Origin: Filosporella fistucella
Taxonomy: Eukaryota > Ascomycota > Leotiomycetes > Helotiales
Direction: 5' to 3'
Length of the DNA: 64,000 nucleotides
NCBI GenBank assembly: GCA_030077755.1
Contig: JAQJZZ010000010.1
Location: 496,001 to 560,000, forward strand
Made by a program: the position numbers and the translations under genes
Notes under the pieces: model-generated
Told to the model about the DNA's origin: nothing
Database searches by the model: none
Seen by the model: the letters and a program-made list of their open reading frames with translations, nothing else
Shown: positions 1 through 11,782 of the stretch, in pieces
How the letters are laid out: each line of letters starts with the position of its first letter
Position numbering within the stretch: the stretch's first letter is position 1

Positions 1-2820
1 TGGCTTCAATTGGCGATAGAAAAATTCATTGAAATTCTTGAATTGTTCCAATGGCAACAAAACCTCCGACATGTCCAATTGATGGAAATTGATGAACTTT
101 TGAATTTCGGCCTTGGATGCTGGATCATCATACTTTACACCCTGCTTGAAGCTGAGGCCTTTGAGAAGTTTTCGAACTAAACGTCTGTTAGCGACTGAAA
201 TTGGAGGTTTCTTGCTTAATACGTAGAGAGGAATAGAACAATCATCGCTTTACATACTTCTCTTCTTTTCCATATCTCTAGATTTGAGTCCCTTATATAG
301 CAGTCTGATTCCCAATCTGACGTAAACACTCATGCGCTCCTCATTGATCTGTCCCGTGATACGATCTTGAACAAGAATGTTGGCAGAATTTGCACCAAGT
401 TTGTAACCACCATAAGAGATCTTGGTGATAACTTTGGAGTACCATTTTCGTTGAGCTTGACTCGAGGTCACGAAACCTGCCATGACAATGTTGTTGACTT
501 GACGCCAGTCTTGACTAGCACATGTAGCAATATGGGTGATGATATCGGCATCAGAACGCTTATTGAGACGAGGTTGGTGACAGATCGGACATTCTCTGAT
601 CTCGACCACATGCTCTTCGCCCTTATCATTCAGGTCATCCCGGTCCAAGAAATCTCCTTCCTCGCCAGGAGTACTCAGCTCTTCAACACTTTGAGCTGCA
701 ACACCAAGTTGAGATTGGTCGACCATTGTTGCATTTTCAGAAGCGCTTGGGGTAGAGCTGCCACCAGTTCCTGACAGAGATGAAGAAGACTGGCTTTGAC
801 CAGCGGTGCCACCAAATTGTGCAGGCAAATGACTCTTCATTGCATTAGTATCAGGCATGAATCCTCGAACCTTCTCTCCCATTGTGCGAGGTTTCGACTT
901 TTCAGCCAATTGATCTTCCAAACATATCACAGCCTCGTCAAAAGTGATATCACCATTGGCATCTTCTCCATTGGCATGAGGGAAGCGTTTGAAGAAACTA
1001 TCAATCGTCGACTCTTTCAGTGTAGAGCCAAGAGTATCAAGCATGGTCGTCAATTCAACTTTACTGATACGTCCACTCTCATCGGTATCGTATTGTCTCA
1101 ACATCGATCTCCAGAATTGTTGTCGAAGGGCTGGGTATGGAACATATTTTGCCTTGATGAAAAGTTGTGGACTGTGCTTCTCCTCCCATTTCTCAGCATT
1201 CTTCAGCTTCAAGTTCACCGTGAATGCATGCAAATCAGGGTCTCCATTTCCATCGTAGCCCTCATTCTCATCCACAGCATTTGATGGAGGAATAGTGTCT
1301 CCTGCCTTGAGACCACCAGGGTTGCTTGTTGGAGGTGGTGCTAAAGTTGGCGTGCTTGTTCCAGAGAGACTAGAAGTGGTGGCAGTATTTTGGCTCGAAT
1401 TTCTCGACTGAAGTCCTGGACGAGTCATTTTATTCAGGCTCTGTGATGAAGAAGTTCTGGAGATTGGCAGCTTGAATCGTGACCGATTTGGCTGAGGAGG
1501 GAAAGCACTGGCATCGGGAGGTTCCTTAAGAGAGTATAATCCAGTCTCAGGGCTTGCATCAGGAGCTGTATCCGTGATGTCTTTCAGAGAGAGAACGGTT
1601 GAAGCGATAAAGTCGTTTCCAGACAGCTTATCCCTATCAATTACGGTGAATGAGAGCGAATACCCCAATTCATGCTTCAAGACCTGGAAAATCATCTTCT
1701 CGTTGAACACTGGATTGAGGTTGTGTCGGATAACCCGGGTTCGATATGTCTTCTTTCCCAGAGACGCAACAACGAAAGGATCCATATCGAAAGAGGTTCT
1801 GGTCATGTTTCGCTCTGGAGGTAGATCTGTAATCTTGCCAATCTCCAAGAACACGATTCCCACCACCTCGCTATCGCCTGTGAATTCATATGCACCCAAC
1901 TGTTTCTTCTTTCGCAGTCCCTTCAATCTCAACTTTCGACGTTTCTTCTCTGCAGTTTCTGGCTTTGTAGGATCATCCGTCTCATCACTTGGTTCCTCAT
2001 CTTCATCAAAATATTCATCTTCCTCATCTCCGTTGCCGCTTCCTTGGCTTATCTGTTTCGTAGGCGTACCTGCTTCTCCCAGGTCTGCGATTCCAGCCAG
2101 CGCTCTAAACTTGTCCAGGATTTGAGTCGGCGTGGATGCCAAAGCGGTGGAGTCAAACAGTGTAAACTGCAATTGTACCTCCCCAGAAACCTCACTATTC
2201 TTCTTTCCACCCGATCGTTTACTCTTCAGAGGAAACCATTGCGGTTCCGTCTCTACCTGCTCATTCGCAAATATATCTTCCAGCGCCAAATCGAATTCGC
2301 CCAGGTAGTCTTTCCCAAAGCGGTCTTTATCCCAACACACACAATCGAGTAACAGACTGTTGACACCCGAGACAGGCATCTGCATCGTGACATTCCATTC
2401 TGGGTTCAAGGTCTTGGGGATAGGTTGCGTAGCATCTTTCGAATCGCCGAGGGTGAGAACGAGGTACTGTAATTCTTAGCCAGCTGCCAGGCAGTCGCAG
2501 AGAGCGCAACTTGGAGCGCAGATACTCACAGGATCAGAAGTTCCATTCCTATCCTTCGCAGCCAGGTTTCTCGCCTGTGTTTCTTCCCTTTAGCAAATGT
2601 CTCGACAACCTGCGGGGTGCAGCATATGCAAGCTTCATACCTTGATCACCACGACTTTCAGAACCAGTCCATTGACCTTTGAGCTCTCAGGCGAGGTATC
2701 GGAGCCTCCGGTTGATCTCTTCATGATTCCTGGGTTGGGACTTGTGCTTCTGGATTGTGCAGCGGAGTTGGAGTTTGAGGTGTAGGATTTGAGGCGGTTT
2801 GGGAGGGTAATGCGGACCAT
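1..2820 (-). CDS. psd2: Phosphatidylserine decarboxylase 2 (C2-C2-EF-hand-PSD), 3' end cut by window edge
   Basis: Converts phosphatidylserine to phosphatidylethanolamine in the endosomal/Golgi system (family knowledge for Psd2-type enzymes). Exons read 2820-2641, 2574-2530, 2466-258 and 184-1 (continuing off the window); all three introns have GT..AG ends and keep frame. The start at 2820 (MVRITLPNRL) precedes a first C2 domain (VLKVVVIKARNLAAKD, then NGTSDPYLVL). A second C2 domain lies after an acidic linker (VGIVFLEIG...DMDPFVVASLGKK). An EF-hand loop follows (DTDESGRISKVEL), then a Cys pair (CPICHQP) and the start of the PSD domain (VYVRLGIRLLYKG; LVRKLLKGLSFKQG). The catalytic LGST/GGST-type self-processing site would lie beyond position 1 and cannot be checked. 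Identification is secure from domain order and the conserved pre-catalytic region. Confidence 0.93.
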
Positions 2821-5111
2821 GGTGGGTTTTGGATTGATGTGTCGTCAGTGCAATCTATATTGAGGGAGAGACGGGGTTCCGGCCAAGAAGGGAAGGTTTC
2901 GGTCGATGCTTGAGGGGTGGAGGGGAAGTGCAAATCAATGCAGTCGGTGCAACTGTCTGTCTGTCCAATTCGATGCAACGCAACCCAATCTGGTCCAATC
3001 TGATCCAATTGATTGCTTGAGGCAATGCCGATGGTGACACCAGCAGGCCGTTGGCGTATCCGTCACCGTTTTCTTGGGTGGTACAGGAGCTTGTGCTGGG
3101 TTGGTTGCTTGTGCTTGGTACAGTCCAGTTCGTAGGTATTGCTGCTTGGATTTGGCGGGACAAGACGGTTGTTTTGAGCTGGATGGTGTGAATGGGAAGG
3201 GCTGAAGCGTCTTGGCAGGTGGCTGGTGTTATGGGAAAGCGAGTCAAATGAAAGGGTTGAGAAAAGCAGGGAGAGATGCGAAATACAATTGACGTGAAGC
3301 GTAACACGTCGTCTGGTTGGCTCAGCCGCAAGGGAGAAGGATTCGCAGACAGACTGGACGGAGAGATATTAAGTCCGGAGGGTAAGGTAGGTAGGTAATT
3401 GAGATGGTTGAGATGATGACGGTGATGGGTGATGGTACAAGGAACCTGGAAGAAAGAATGCGGGCAGGCAGGTAATGCGGGGTTCCAGCTTCTCTTTAGC
3501 TGTCTATCATATCACTTTATGAAAATATAAAACAGATCCCCCAGAACTATATCTGAAGGGCACCCCTCTTAATTAAGGTATTTGTCGACGATCCTGTTTG
3601 AGTTATTTTGGGCTATGGCTGAGGCTGGGGCTGATAAGCATCGGCTTGGGCTGTCTGCTTTTGTTCGCCCAAAAGGGGTCCTGGAACTACAGCTAAGGCA
3701 GTTTTGAGGTCTGATTTCTTAAGGGGATAAAGATAGGGAGCTTTAGCGAGATGAATGTTTCAGTGAGTTTATTGATGTGAATTAATTGGTAGGGACGGAG
3801 AGATGATTTAGGAAATTGGAACAAGGGGAGAGAGTGAGGTAAGTTTGTTCGTTGCTTGCACACTGCTATGAGGCGGGAAACTATAATGCTGTGGCGGCAA
3901 GCAACGGGATATCGTCTTGTTATTTGATTCAAGGCTTGCACTATCGTTTGTTGCTTTATTATCTCAAACACATGTCATATAATAAATTATCGCTTTTGAT
4001 AATTCATTGCAATTCTCTATTTTATAAATCGTCGACACAAATCTCGCTAGTGCAAGAATAGTTACCATACTGGTATGTTATAGTGTAGTGGCATCCGCAA
4101 ACTAATTTTCCGTGTTTCCCGAAAGTGACAGTGTCCAAGAACGACTACTGTACGGAGCGCGATCCACTTTATACGATAAGATCGATTAACGGGGCTTGGT
4201 TTTGAGGTTAGAAGTGGGAATACGAAGGATACCTGTTCGTAAGAGGGTTTGCGTCGCCTTGGAGGAAGCGGCACAGTTGAGTTAGTTGCTTAGTTGGGTG
4301 AGGCAGCTATGTCATAGAGGTTTAAAGGAAGGAATTGGGATAGATATAGTGGAATATTTTGGACTAGAATATTCTTCATTTTGGGTATTAATTTGGAAGC
4401 AAAGGCAAAAAATGCAAAGGGGTACTATTATAATTCTGTGAGTAATGAATGCTATTAACTACAATGGAGGCTACAATGGATCTTTATTTCTTCGGGTAAA
4501 CCTTCATCATAATATAATGTACCTACGGGTACCGTGCCCCACCTTAGTCATCACTACCACACCTCAAGTTGATGACAGTGGCCATTTTAAGATATGGCGC
4601 GCGATGTTATCATAGATTCGTCCGTTTGTATGCGAAACAATACTTAAATTACCTTTGTCCCTTGTGCTATGGCACTATCACTTCGCGGGAAGTATCCTGC
4701 ATCATAGGTCAACGCGGTTCATGTTTCATTCCAGAAGAAACAATAATTATTCTTCCTGTGCTCATGTTTTCGCTCAATATTTCTATGCATACTTCCTCTC
4801 ATTGGGCGTATCTTCTCAATGGTGTAGTTTGACATGACGCTTTGGTCTGCCAATGACATTGGGACCTTTTTGTTTCGGGGATAAAGTCTTGACGTACTCT
4901 GCCATATTTTTGAGGGGTAGAGCAAACCCTGAAGACGGTTCACGGAGATATATATTCATCGTAGTATATGTGTGCTGTTCATCACAGCACAATTCCGATT
5001 TCAACATCTAAGGATTCACTTGATAGTGATAATAACACTGTTCTCTCCGAACATCTTTGCATCTCATAATCTACCTCAAACCTCCCTTCCATGAGCGTTC
5101 TCAATCACCGA
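2821..5111. other. Intergenic region between psd2 and the P-loop ATPase gene
   Basis: About 2.3 kb separating two divergently transcribed genes. The part next to psd2 (about 2821-3500) is moderately GC-rich and has open frames on the minus strand (for example 2855-3331) that show no domain, composition or splice continuity suggesting a protein; it is most likely psd2 promoter and 5' leader. From about 3500 the DNA becomes more AT-rich and holds only short frames. I see no RNA gene or mobile element. Confidence 0.5.
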
Positions 5112-5859
5112 ATGGCTACAACCAGAAAACTATTTATTCAAGTATGTATAATCTACCACTAAGCTCAAGACTTCAGCTGATGATCATAAGATGTCCGGCG
5201 CGCCCGGTTCTGGAAAAAGCACTCTTGGAAGTCTTCTAGCCCAATCTCTGAACGGAATAGTCATCAACCATGACATTCTGAAATCGTTCTTCCTCGAGCA
5301 TGATCTCGGCACCTCCTTCAAGCAAATTGCTAAGCTCACATACAGCTTACAATGGACGCTAGCAGAGGAGATGTTGAAGCAGAATCAGACTGTCATTATT
5401 GATAGCACCTGCAACTTTGAAGAAACTCTTGCGAAAGGCGCTGCTCTTGCGGAGCGTCACAGCTTTGACTATATATACGTGGAATGCAAGATTGACGATA
5501 TTGATCTGCTGGACAAAAGGCTTCAAAGCAGAATCTCGCTGAGAAGTCAGCGAAAGGGTGTGGACATTCCACCACTTGATGCGTCTTCCTTTTTGGGGCC
5601 TGATTTCGATCATCGCGCTCAATACAAGCAATGGATGGATAACCCGCGGAGACCAGTGCACGGTGCAATCATTGTGGATTCAAGTCTCAGCCCACAAGAA
5701 TGTTTGAGCTTGGTCTTGAGCCAGATTGACCATCGTAACTGCGGTAAACTTTCTCGGGAGTGCAAACAATTCGTAGTCTCGAATGGGCCCGAAGACTCCC
5801 AACCCGTTCACGGAAATGATGCCTCCTCAGCCGACCATGGTCTCGCCAACAAACAGTAG
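5112..5859 (+). CDS. P-loop ATP-binding kinase-like protein (AAA_33/zeta-type fold)
   Basis: A small P-loop protein of about 232 aa. Exon 1 (5112-5141) encodes MATTRKLFIQ; a 49-nt intron (GTATGT...ATAAG, 5142-5190) is followed by exon 2 (5191-5859). The join gives FIQMSGAPGSGKS, matching the usual beta-strand plus Walker A arrangement of this family. The Walker A motif is GAPGSGKS, followed by INHD and later DSTCNFEE, as in small nucleotide/sugar-type kinases that use an Asp near strand 2. The DKRLQSRISLRSQR stretch is lid-like. The last 60 residues are hydrophilic and not conserved-looking. The substrate cannot be told. A shorter start at the Met of 5191 would lose the first beta strand, so the spliced start is preferred. 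Confidence 0.82.
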
Positions 5860-6743
5860 ACTAGCATCAGAGAGGTATATTGAGTATGCCCATTTTGAAC
5901 GAATGGGGAGCCGCATTACTATAGCATGCGCGATACATCCAAGACTGAAGGCAATTGTTAGCCTAGAGCAGATCACGCTGAGAGGACAACAATTGCTTGG
6001 ACACAGTCGTGTTTTTGGAAAGCATAGCTCACACGCTGCCATTTAAAGGCTGAAACCAAAGCTATTGAGAGATTTTATAGAGATTTGTATCTTCACAATA
6101 TACTCTGGTAGTTCGGCGCTGGGCCATGAAGGTCTGCCGTGCTTATCGACCCGAGAGGCGTCCCGCTTCCTACATATACTAAATCGAATGTTCACGAGCC
6201 AGGAGACTCGTACGATATTTCCAAAACAACATTCTCACTGTCACGCTTTTCAGATTTAAGGAAGGGGTTTTACAGCATGGAAGACCAGAGGATATCTCTC
6301 GAACTCCGCATGAAAATTCATCCTGGCTCCCATACTCTAGAAACCACTGATCGTGATCTTCTGAAGGATTTCCAGGAATGAGGCTTTAATGCGATGGGTG
6401 CGTGCCGTTGAGCCTGATGGATTCTCTTCTTTGGAACTACGGCTGTGTTTGGAGAAGCTGCACGTTTCACTGCGGATGCTGCTTGGTGGCCTTGAGGAGG
6501 GGTTAAGATAAAGAGGTTCTGCCTCTGTTTTTGTTAGGAATCGAAAAGTTGAACCACCTTCTTCAACTCCTAGAAAGAAACAATGGGTCCTAACTAAAAA
6601 GATCTGAGACGATGTATATTCAATCCTGTTAGCTTACTCTGCTACCATCCTCTTTACTACTTCCCTGACCTACCAACAAATTCAACAATACTGAAAACTA
6701 ATTCCAAAGATATTAAAGAACTATCATCTGCCAAATCCTGCAA
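5860..6743. other. Intergenic region with a weak open frame (6139-6381, plus)
   Basis: This convergent interval contains the 3' ends of the P-loop gene and the downstream membrane protein gene. A plus-strand frame at 6139-6381 encodes 80 aa of fairly normal composition (ends in DRDLLKDFQE), but it has no recognisable domain and no supporting splice partner. It could be 3' UTR of the P-loop gene or a gene remnant. Nothing else is visible. Confidence 0.35.
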
Positions 6744-7349
6744 TTATTTACTTCCATAACCTAACTCCGGGAGATTAGGGGGAGCATTTGGGGAAGTATC
6801 CGGTTGAAGAATCCTATTTGGTAGCCTTTCTCCCTCCTCTTCCAACCGTGCCAACTCTAACAGTCTACTCTTTCCCTCCTGAACACATCGATACTCGTCT
6901 TGTATAGAGATTCCAGACGACGAAGGAGCATAGTTCGAAGGGGAGGAATTAGGCAAAGGATAGGGTGGCGCCGTATCGCTTGTTGGCGACAATGCCCTTT
7001 CTACGATAGGAGACTGGGTATTTAGGGGAAGGGGAGCTTCCGGGAGACCTGAGACGTTTGAATGCTGGTTGGAGCTGCGGCGTCGGCGGAACAGAAAGAA
7101 TATCGCTGCGAGGATAAGGATGAGAATGAAAGCAGCGCCGGTTCCGAAGGGCAAACTAATAGTCAACGACTTCGTATGACAAGATTTGTGCAAAAGCAGA
7201 CTCTTGTCGACCCAGTGTTTGGCTGCTTGGCCGTGATGTTGAATCTGAGAATAGTTGGCTATGTTTTGATGGCGTTCAGTTAAAAGGCAGGGCGATAGAA
7301 CTATTTTATCGAGAAGAGCAAGATTATGAGATAGGATAACTGATAACAA
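6744..7349 (-). CDS. Putative single-pass membrane protein with short cytoplasmic coiled-coil tail
   Basis: Not recognised as a named family. The frame encodes one clear transmembrane helix (FGTGAAFILILILAAIFFLF) followed by a stop-transfer RRRRSS. A Pro/Ser-rich linker and a charged segment near the C-terminus (GKSRLLELARLEEEGERLPN) may form a short coiled coil. This layout (extracellular Ser/Thr part, one helix, Arg cluster, Pro-rich tail) is common among small fungal membrane proteins. The N-terminal 70 residues read poorly, and an acceptor-like TATTAG lies just before the helix, so the true 5' exon is probably different and part of the upstream sequence is likely intron. Start coordinate is uncertain. 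Confidence 0.5.
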   Translation of the reverse strand: MLSVILSHNLALLDKIVLSPCLLTERHQNIANYSQIQHHGQAAKHWVDKSLLLHKSCHTKSLTISLPFGTGAAFILILILAAIFFLFRRRRSSNQHSNVSGLPEAPLPLNTQSPIVERALSPTSDTAPPYPLPNSSPSNYAPSSSGISIQDEYRCVQEGKSRLLELARLEEEGERLPNRILQPDTSPNAPPNLPELGYGSK

Positions 7350-8185
7350 GTTGAGATGTGTCAGATTGGTAATGTTGATGTCGATTTAAAGCTCTTCGAA
7401 CCCGAATACTATAGTATGCGGTTCTGGCCGCTCAGATACGCTAAAATTGCAGTGCAGTTAACTATATAGCCGCTGCCCTAAACATAGTACGGTGGCAATC
7501 ACGTGTAATTGTTAGACCGCACTGCAAGAATAGTTTGGACGCGATTTAATTTGAGTAAATGTTCATATGAATTTACAAGAGAAAATGTTTTAGGAATTAG
7601 AGAAGTTTTTAAATTCTCCGACGTCAAACAAGCCTCTCGCTCTCCTTGGCTGCTTTGTTTGGTTATATGACCGTCCTGCAGTCGACATGGTTACAAGGCT
7701 CCAAATTCCAAAAAGGTATATAAAGTAAGAATAGTAGTGTTAAAACTGTTGGTGAGTTATTTGCTTCTAGGAGATATAAGTATTTACTAACTATTAAAAT
7801 TAGATATATAATCAAAGCTTTTCTTATTATTGTTATTTGATTTATATTATACTAAATAAGGTCTACTTACTTAATATCAATAAAGTTATGAAATTCTGTT
7901 ACGTGTATTAGGGATATTATAACTTATAATAAAATTTATACACTAAGATCAATCACAATTCAGCAAGTAGATAAATGCTCACAAGCCAAATCATATCATT
8001 CTATCGATCTATCTCCTCTCCGTTCTCATCCCATCTGCCAGCCATCCTCGAAAACCAAAGTAAAAACGCCCCCTATGCATTCGAATCCCCAATCCATTTT
8101 AGAGTATAAAGACATGTATGAAAAGATATATAGAGTTTCATCTGAGATGAAGTAGCAGTGAAAACAAAATAGGAAATTTAGAGAT
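7350..8185. other. Intergenic region with strongly AT-rich core (about 7730-7990)
   Basis: No gene is visible. The middle is markedly AT-rich (long runs of TTAT/ATTA words around 7780-7930), in contrast to flanking genic DNA. The part nearest 8186 is the 3' UTR of the HAD phosphatase gene. Confidence 0.5.
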
Positions 8186-9368
8186 TTAAGCAGCAACACC
8201 CTCCTCAATCTTCTTGGGTTGATATTCCGAAAATGCATTCGGCCAGAGGAACATCTTCTCCTCTTTACTTGGTGTAGCAGCGACATATAACGGGACCTGA
8301 TCAATCAATTAGTCATAGTCCCACCACACATCAAATCATAAAACGATGAAAGGAAAAGCAAGAAAACTCACAGCCTTCTGACTGCTAACTCTCCTCCACA
8401 TATTAGCCCTAGGATTAAACCTCTCCGGCACGCCCCTGCCCCCAGTCTTCTTCTTATCACTCTCCATAATACTCTCCACCTCCCTCCTAATATCCTCAAA
8501 TGTATCGAAAGGCAGATACGCGATTCGATTCTCGATACAATACTCTTCTAACCTGAGTCCTCTTCTCGCAAACAATACATCCGCTTGTCTCGCAGCCGGT
8601 AGATCAGATACCCCATCGCCAATGAAGATGATGAGTGGGATAGTACCATCCTCACATTCCAGCGTTGCGGACGCACGAGCTTCCTTGATAGAAAGAGCTT
8701 TATCGTGACCAAGCTCTGTATCATGGCGCCAATTAACACCCCATTCCACATTCCCCTCTGCATCTTCCTTGAACGTCGCATCATTCGCCACAATTTCTAT
8801 CCGCCCACTCTCTTCCTCCCCTAAAAACTCATCTAATACCCTCCTAAGCACTGGTTTTAAACCCGCAGAGATGACGTTGAAAGGGATATCATTCTTGATA
8901 CAGAAGGTGTGGAAAGAGCGGAAATCGGGGTCGATGTCTAATTTCTCGGCCATAATGGAGAAGCCGTCCTCGAAGGGTACAGAGAGGGATCCCCACATTT
9001 CTTCTGAGACTTCGCGGAAAGAACGCTCGCCGGAGTGGATTTGGGAGTCGAGGAGTTGGCGGCGTTCGGAACCACAGCCGTGGGCGTCGAAGAGGATGTG
9101 GCCGGTGTCTTGCATGAAGATTGTGCCGTCGAAGTCTGGGGTGGGAGGTTAGTAACTTTTGTATAGGAGAAGAAATGGAAGTTTAAGTGGATGTAGGGCA
9201 AGTCGAGTCTGCAGAAGAATTGGGAGATAACATACCTGAAAAACAGATAATCTTCCTCTTCATTTCAGCCAACTCTTTGCGCTGCGTAGCAGCCATACTT
9301 GTCTTTGGAACACTCATATTCTTATCCACTGGGATGGCAGCTGGAGGAGGTGTAACGGCAGTAGGCAT
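8186..9368 (-). CDS. HAD-superfamily phosphatase, phosphoserine-phosphatase-like (Pyp1/YNL010W type)
   Basis: A 335-aa cytosolic HAD phosphatase from exons 9368-9236, 9135-8372 and 8296-8186, which join in frame. The first intron splits the catalytic motif: CFS from exon 1 joins DFDGT from exon 2, giving the nucleophile motif I DFDGTIF. Motif II is NVISAGLKP, motif III the lysine of GHDKALSI, and motif IV GDGVSDLPAA, so all catalytic elements are present. Overall order and spacing match the yeast polyol-phosphate phosphatase Pyp1 (YNL010W) group, which removes toxic side-product polyol phosphates; the substrate here is inferred only from that resemblance. It ends in a lysine-rich tail (QPKKIEEGVAA). 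The first 40 residues are Pro/Ala-rich, so a later Met in the exon is possible as the true start. Confidence 0.88.
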
Positions 9369-10744
9369 CTTGATATACTTTTCTGAAAAGCGAAACAGAA
9401 AGTGGCAAAAGTAATGATCTAATCAAAGCCAATATATTACTGCTAACAAACGTAGAAATGTGGATAGAACGTAGTGACTAGAGCAGAGAAACTTGACTGG
9501 ATTGGAATGAAATATATATATGCCGGGGATGATGGGGAAAGAGAAGGAGAAAAAGAAATAGAAATGGGGCAGAACCACTCTTTATCCTCTGCCTACCTGA
9601 CTACCCTTACTCGTACTCAAGACCAACCATACCAAGCCCCAACGGCAAAGGCGTCCATCTCACGATAACGTGCAAGCCCACTATCAAACACCCTAGTCAC
9701 GGGCGTCAAACTCTTCACACAGCAAAATCTTCCATGGCCAACCGATCGAATTCTCGAACCTCGATCTCTGGCCACCGATCTTATCCCCTCCTAGCCAGCG
9801 CAGGAACTTCCCAGCGTTCTATTGGACGACAAGTGCATTTTTTCGCTTTTCAATTTGGTCTGGATGCAGAAATATGACGCTTGTGTATTTAGCTTGCTCT
9901 AAATCGAGGTGAGGTGAGCGGACGGAAAAGACATGTGCATGGTGGGGCAGGAGAGGTGTGGAGGGGCAGTGCAAAAGCGATAAGAAAATGAACATCCTAT
10001 TCAATAATAATAGGGCAATTCATCAAGAATAGTTTGTGTAACAGAGATAAGTATCTGAATCAATAATACAATGTTGTGTTGAATAGAATTTTGAGTTCAG
10101 AGAGATACCAGGCGGAAAAACAAGTAAGAAAAGTGATGTCATACCTGCGTCTCAGCCGTTGAATGTCACCCCCTTCACTTTTGACAAACGAGAACCGGGG
10201 AAGAGAACAGAAACGTGGCTTGATATGAGGTTCACGATGCAAGAGGCACTTGTGCTAGTCAATGCCCCTGATAGCGGGGGACGAGGGTATACACTATTGA
10301 TCGGACTTGCAACATGTCGGCTCGCGTCAGTCTGTCGGTGAGAGAGCGGTTATTCGAGTCCTCCCACCTTTATGCCCTTGAAAAATTTCGTGGGGAGACT
10401 CCGTTTCTGGTCGCTGATACTGCAATGGGGCGTCACTGTGCGTCAATGCCCTTATCTCTGTGCTTTGATCCTTTGAAGTCGAGTTCAATTGCGAGAGGAA
10501 GGAATTTACCCATGGGCTCTAGTGATGTCAATGTGCATTTTGAGGCTTTTTTGTGATCCGGAGCTTTCCATCCTGGATTGAGGCGGACACGGGAACTGAC
10601 AAGCTGACACTGTGGGTCAGTACACATGGTTAAAAAATATGATTGGGTGTGAAATCTTCGATTTTGTTCCATTTTTGAATAACCTAAGGACATCGTGAAC
10701 CCGTGCCCTCCATGCCAGTACGCCATTCATTCTATCTGAGGGTA
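9369..10744. other. Intergenic region between HAD phosphatase and epsilon-COP genes
   Basis: Promoter side of the HAD gene and 3' side of epsilon-COP, both on the minus strand. Only short frames occur (60-97 aa), without domains. No RNA gene or repeat was noticed. Confidence 0.5.
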
Positions 10745-11782
10745 TTATGCTGCTGCAACTTTTGGAGAGTATTTCGTCGCGGCTTTGTCGAACAACGTTG
10801 CTTTTTCTGCCAGATCTTGGAGGAGGTGATGGTTTGGTGCGATAGTTTGAAGTTCTCTAAGAATTGTCAGTAAATGTTTCGCAGACCATAAATTTATAGT
10901 TATTGGCATACGATCTGAGTTGTTTAGCGTCCTTGCCAGCAATGACATTGAGAACAATGCTATTTGCGATAGCCTCTGCGTTCTTGGGATCCTTCGCTAA
11001 TGCTTGTTGAAGAGCCGCCTCTGCTTCTTCTAGCCTACCCAGGTGAATCTCAGCCACAGCTTGAGAAACAAGACTTTGATTTGAGGAGGTTGAAGGAGCT
11101 TGTGCGAGTTCTTCGAAGACGTAGAATGCTTGCTGGTATTTCTCTCCGCCCTACCAAATATCAGTAATTATCCACCATTTCAATAACTTCACATACCACT
11201 CTCAATCCTACCCATGACTCTGCAAGGTTAACCAGAAGACTATCTTGTGCCCATCTTCTAGCAGCTTGCACCTCCTTAATAGCAAGATCTGTCCGGTTCT
11301 GTTCGAGGTGGATCTGAACGATCAATGCAACAGCCTCAACTAAATCATGTCAGCGCACCACTCTGACTTCCAGAAAAGACATACATACGATTTCCCTGAT
11401 GCTGTGTAAGTAGCGCCAAAGCCTCTTCACTCTTTCCTCCAGCCTGCAGCACTGTCCCAGCCAGAACCTGAACCACAGCGTTATCCGCCGACTCACCAGC
11501 CAGCCTCTCTGCAATCTTGACAGCCTTTGCCTCATTTCCAGCCTCAAACTCTGCCAAAGCTCCCACTGCTTGTAACTCTACATCCTGATCACCTTGTACA
11601 TCTGCAATAACATCTTCTGCCTGTCCCAGAGCGATTTGGGCGCGGAGAGAGAGCACTCGAGCAGGGAGCTTGTTCTCTGGAGACAAACCCGCAGTATCGA
11701 AATCGACGGCCTCTTGGAATTGGCCTTGGTGGAAATAATTGTGTAAGTTCAAAAGCTCGCCTTCTGCAGAAAATGGGTCCAT
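10745..11782 (-). CDS. sec28: Coatomer subunit epsilon
   Basis: Epsilon-COP of the COPI coat, which stabilises alpha-COP and works in Golgi-to-ER retrograde transport. Four exons (11782-11389, 11339-11197, 11150-10912, 10856-10745) give 295 aa, the expected length. The protein is a chain of TPR-like helical pairs: MDPFSAEGELLNLHNYFHQG at the start, the AEFEAGNEAKAVKIAERLA region, then QIHLEQNRTDLAIKE, and the conserved AEIHLGRLEEAEAALQQAL and KDPKNAEAIANSIVL repeats. The last exon encodes ELQTIAPNHHLL. Introns are 45-55 nt with GTATGT/GTATGC donors. The start Met lies inside the 3' end of the frame of the upstream same-strand gene. Assignment is secure. Confidence 0.93.

Noticed and set aside
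1574..2125. 183-codon plus-strand frame
   Set aside because: Antisense shadow of the psd2 coding exon; rich in Ser as expected from reversed acidic codons.
2855..3331. 158-codon minus-strand frame upstream of psd2
   Set aside because: No domain, erratic composition, and it overlaps the expected psd2 leader and promoter; the psd2 start at 2820 is well supported without it.
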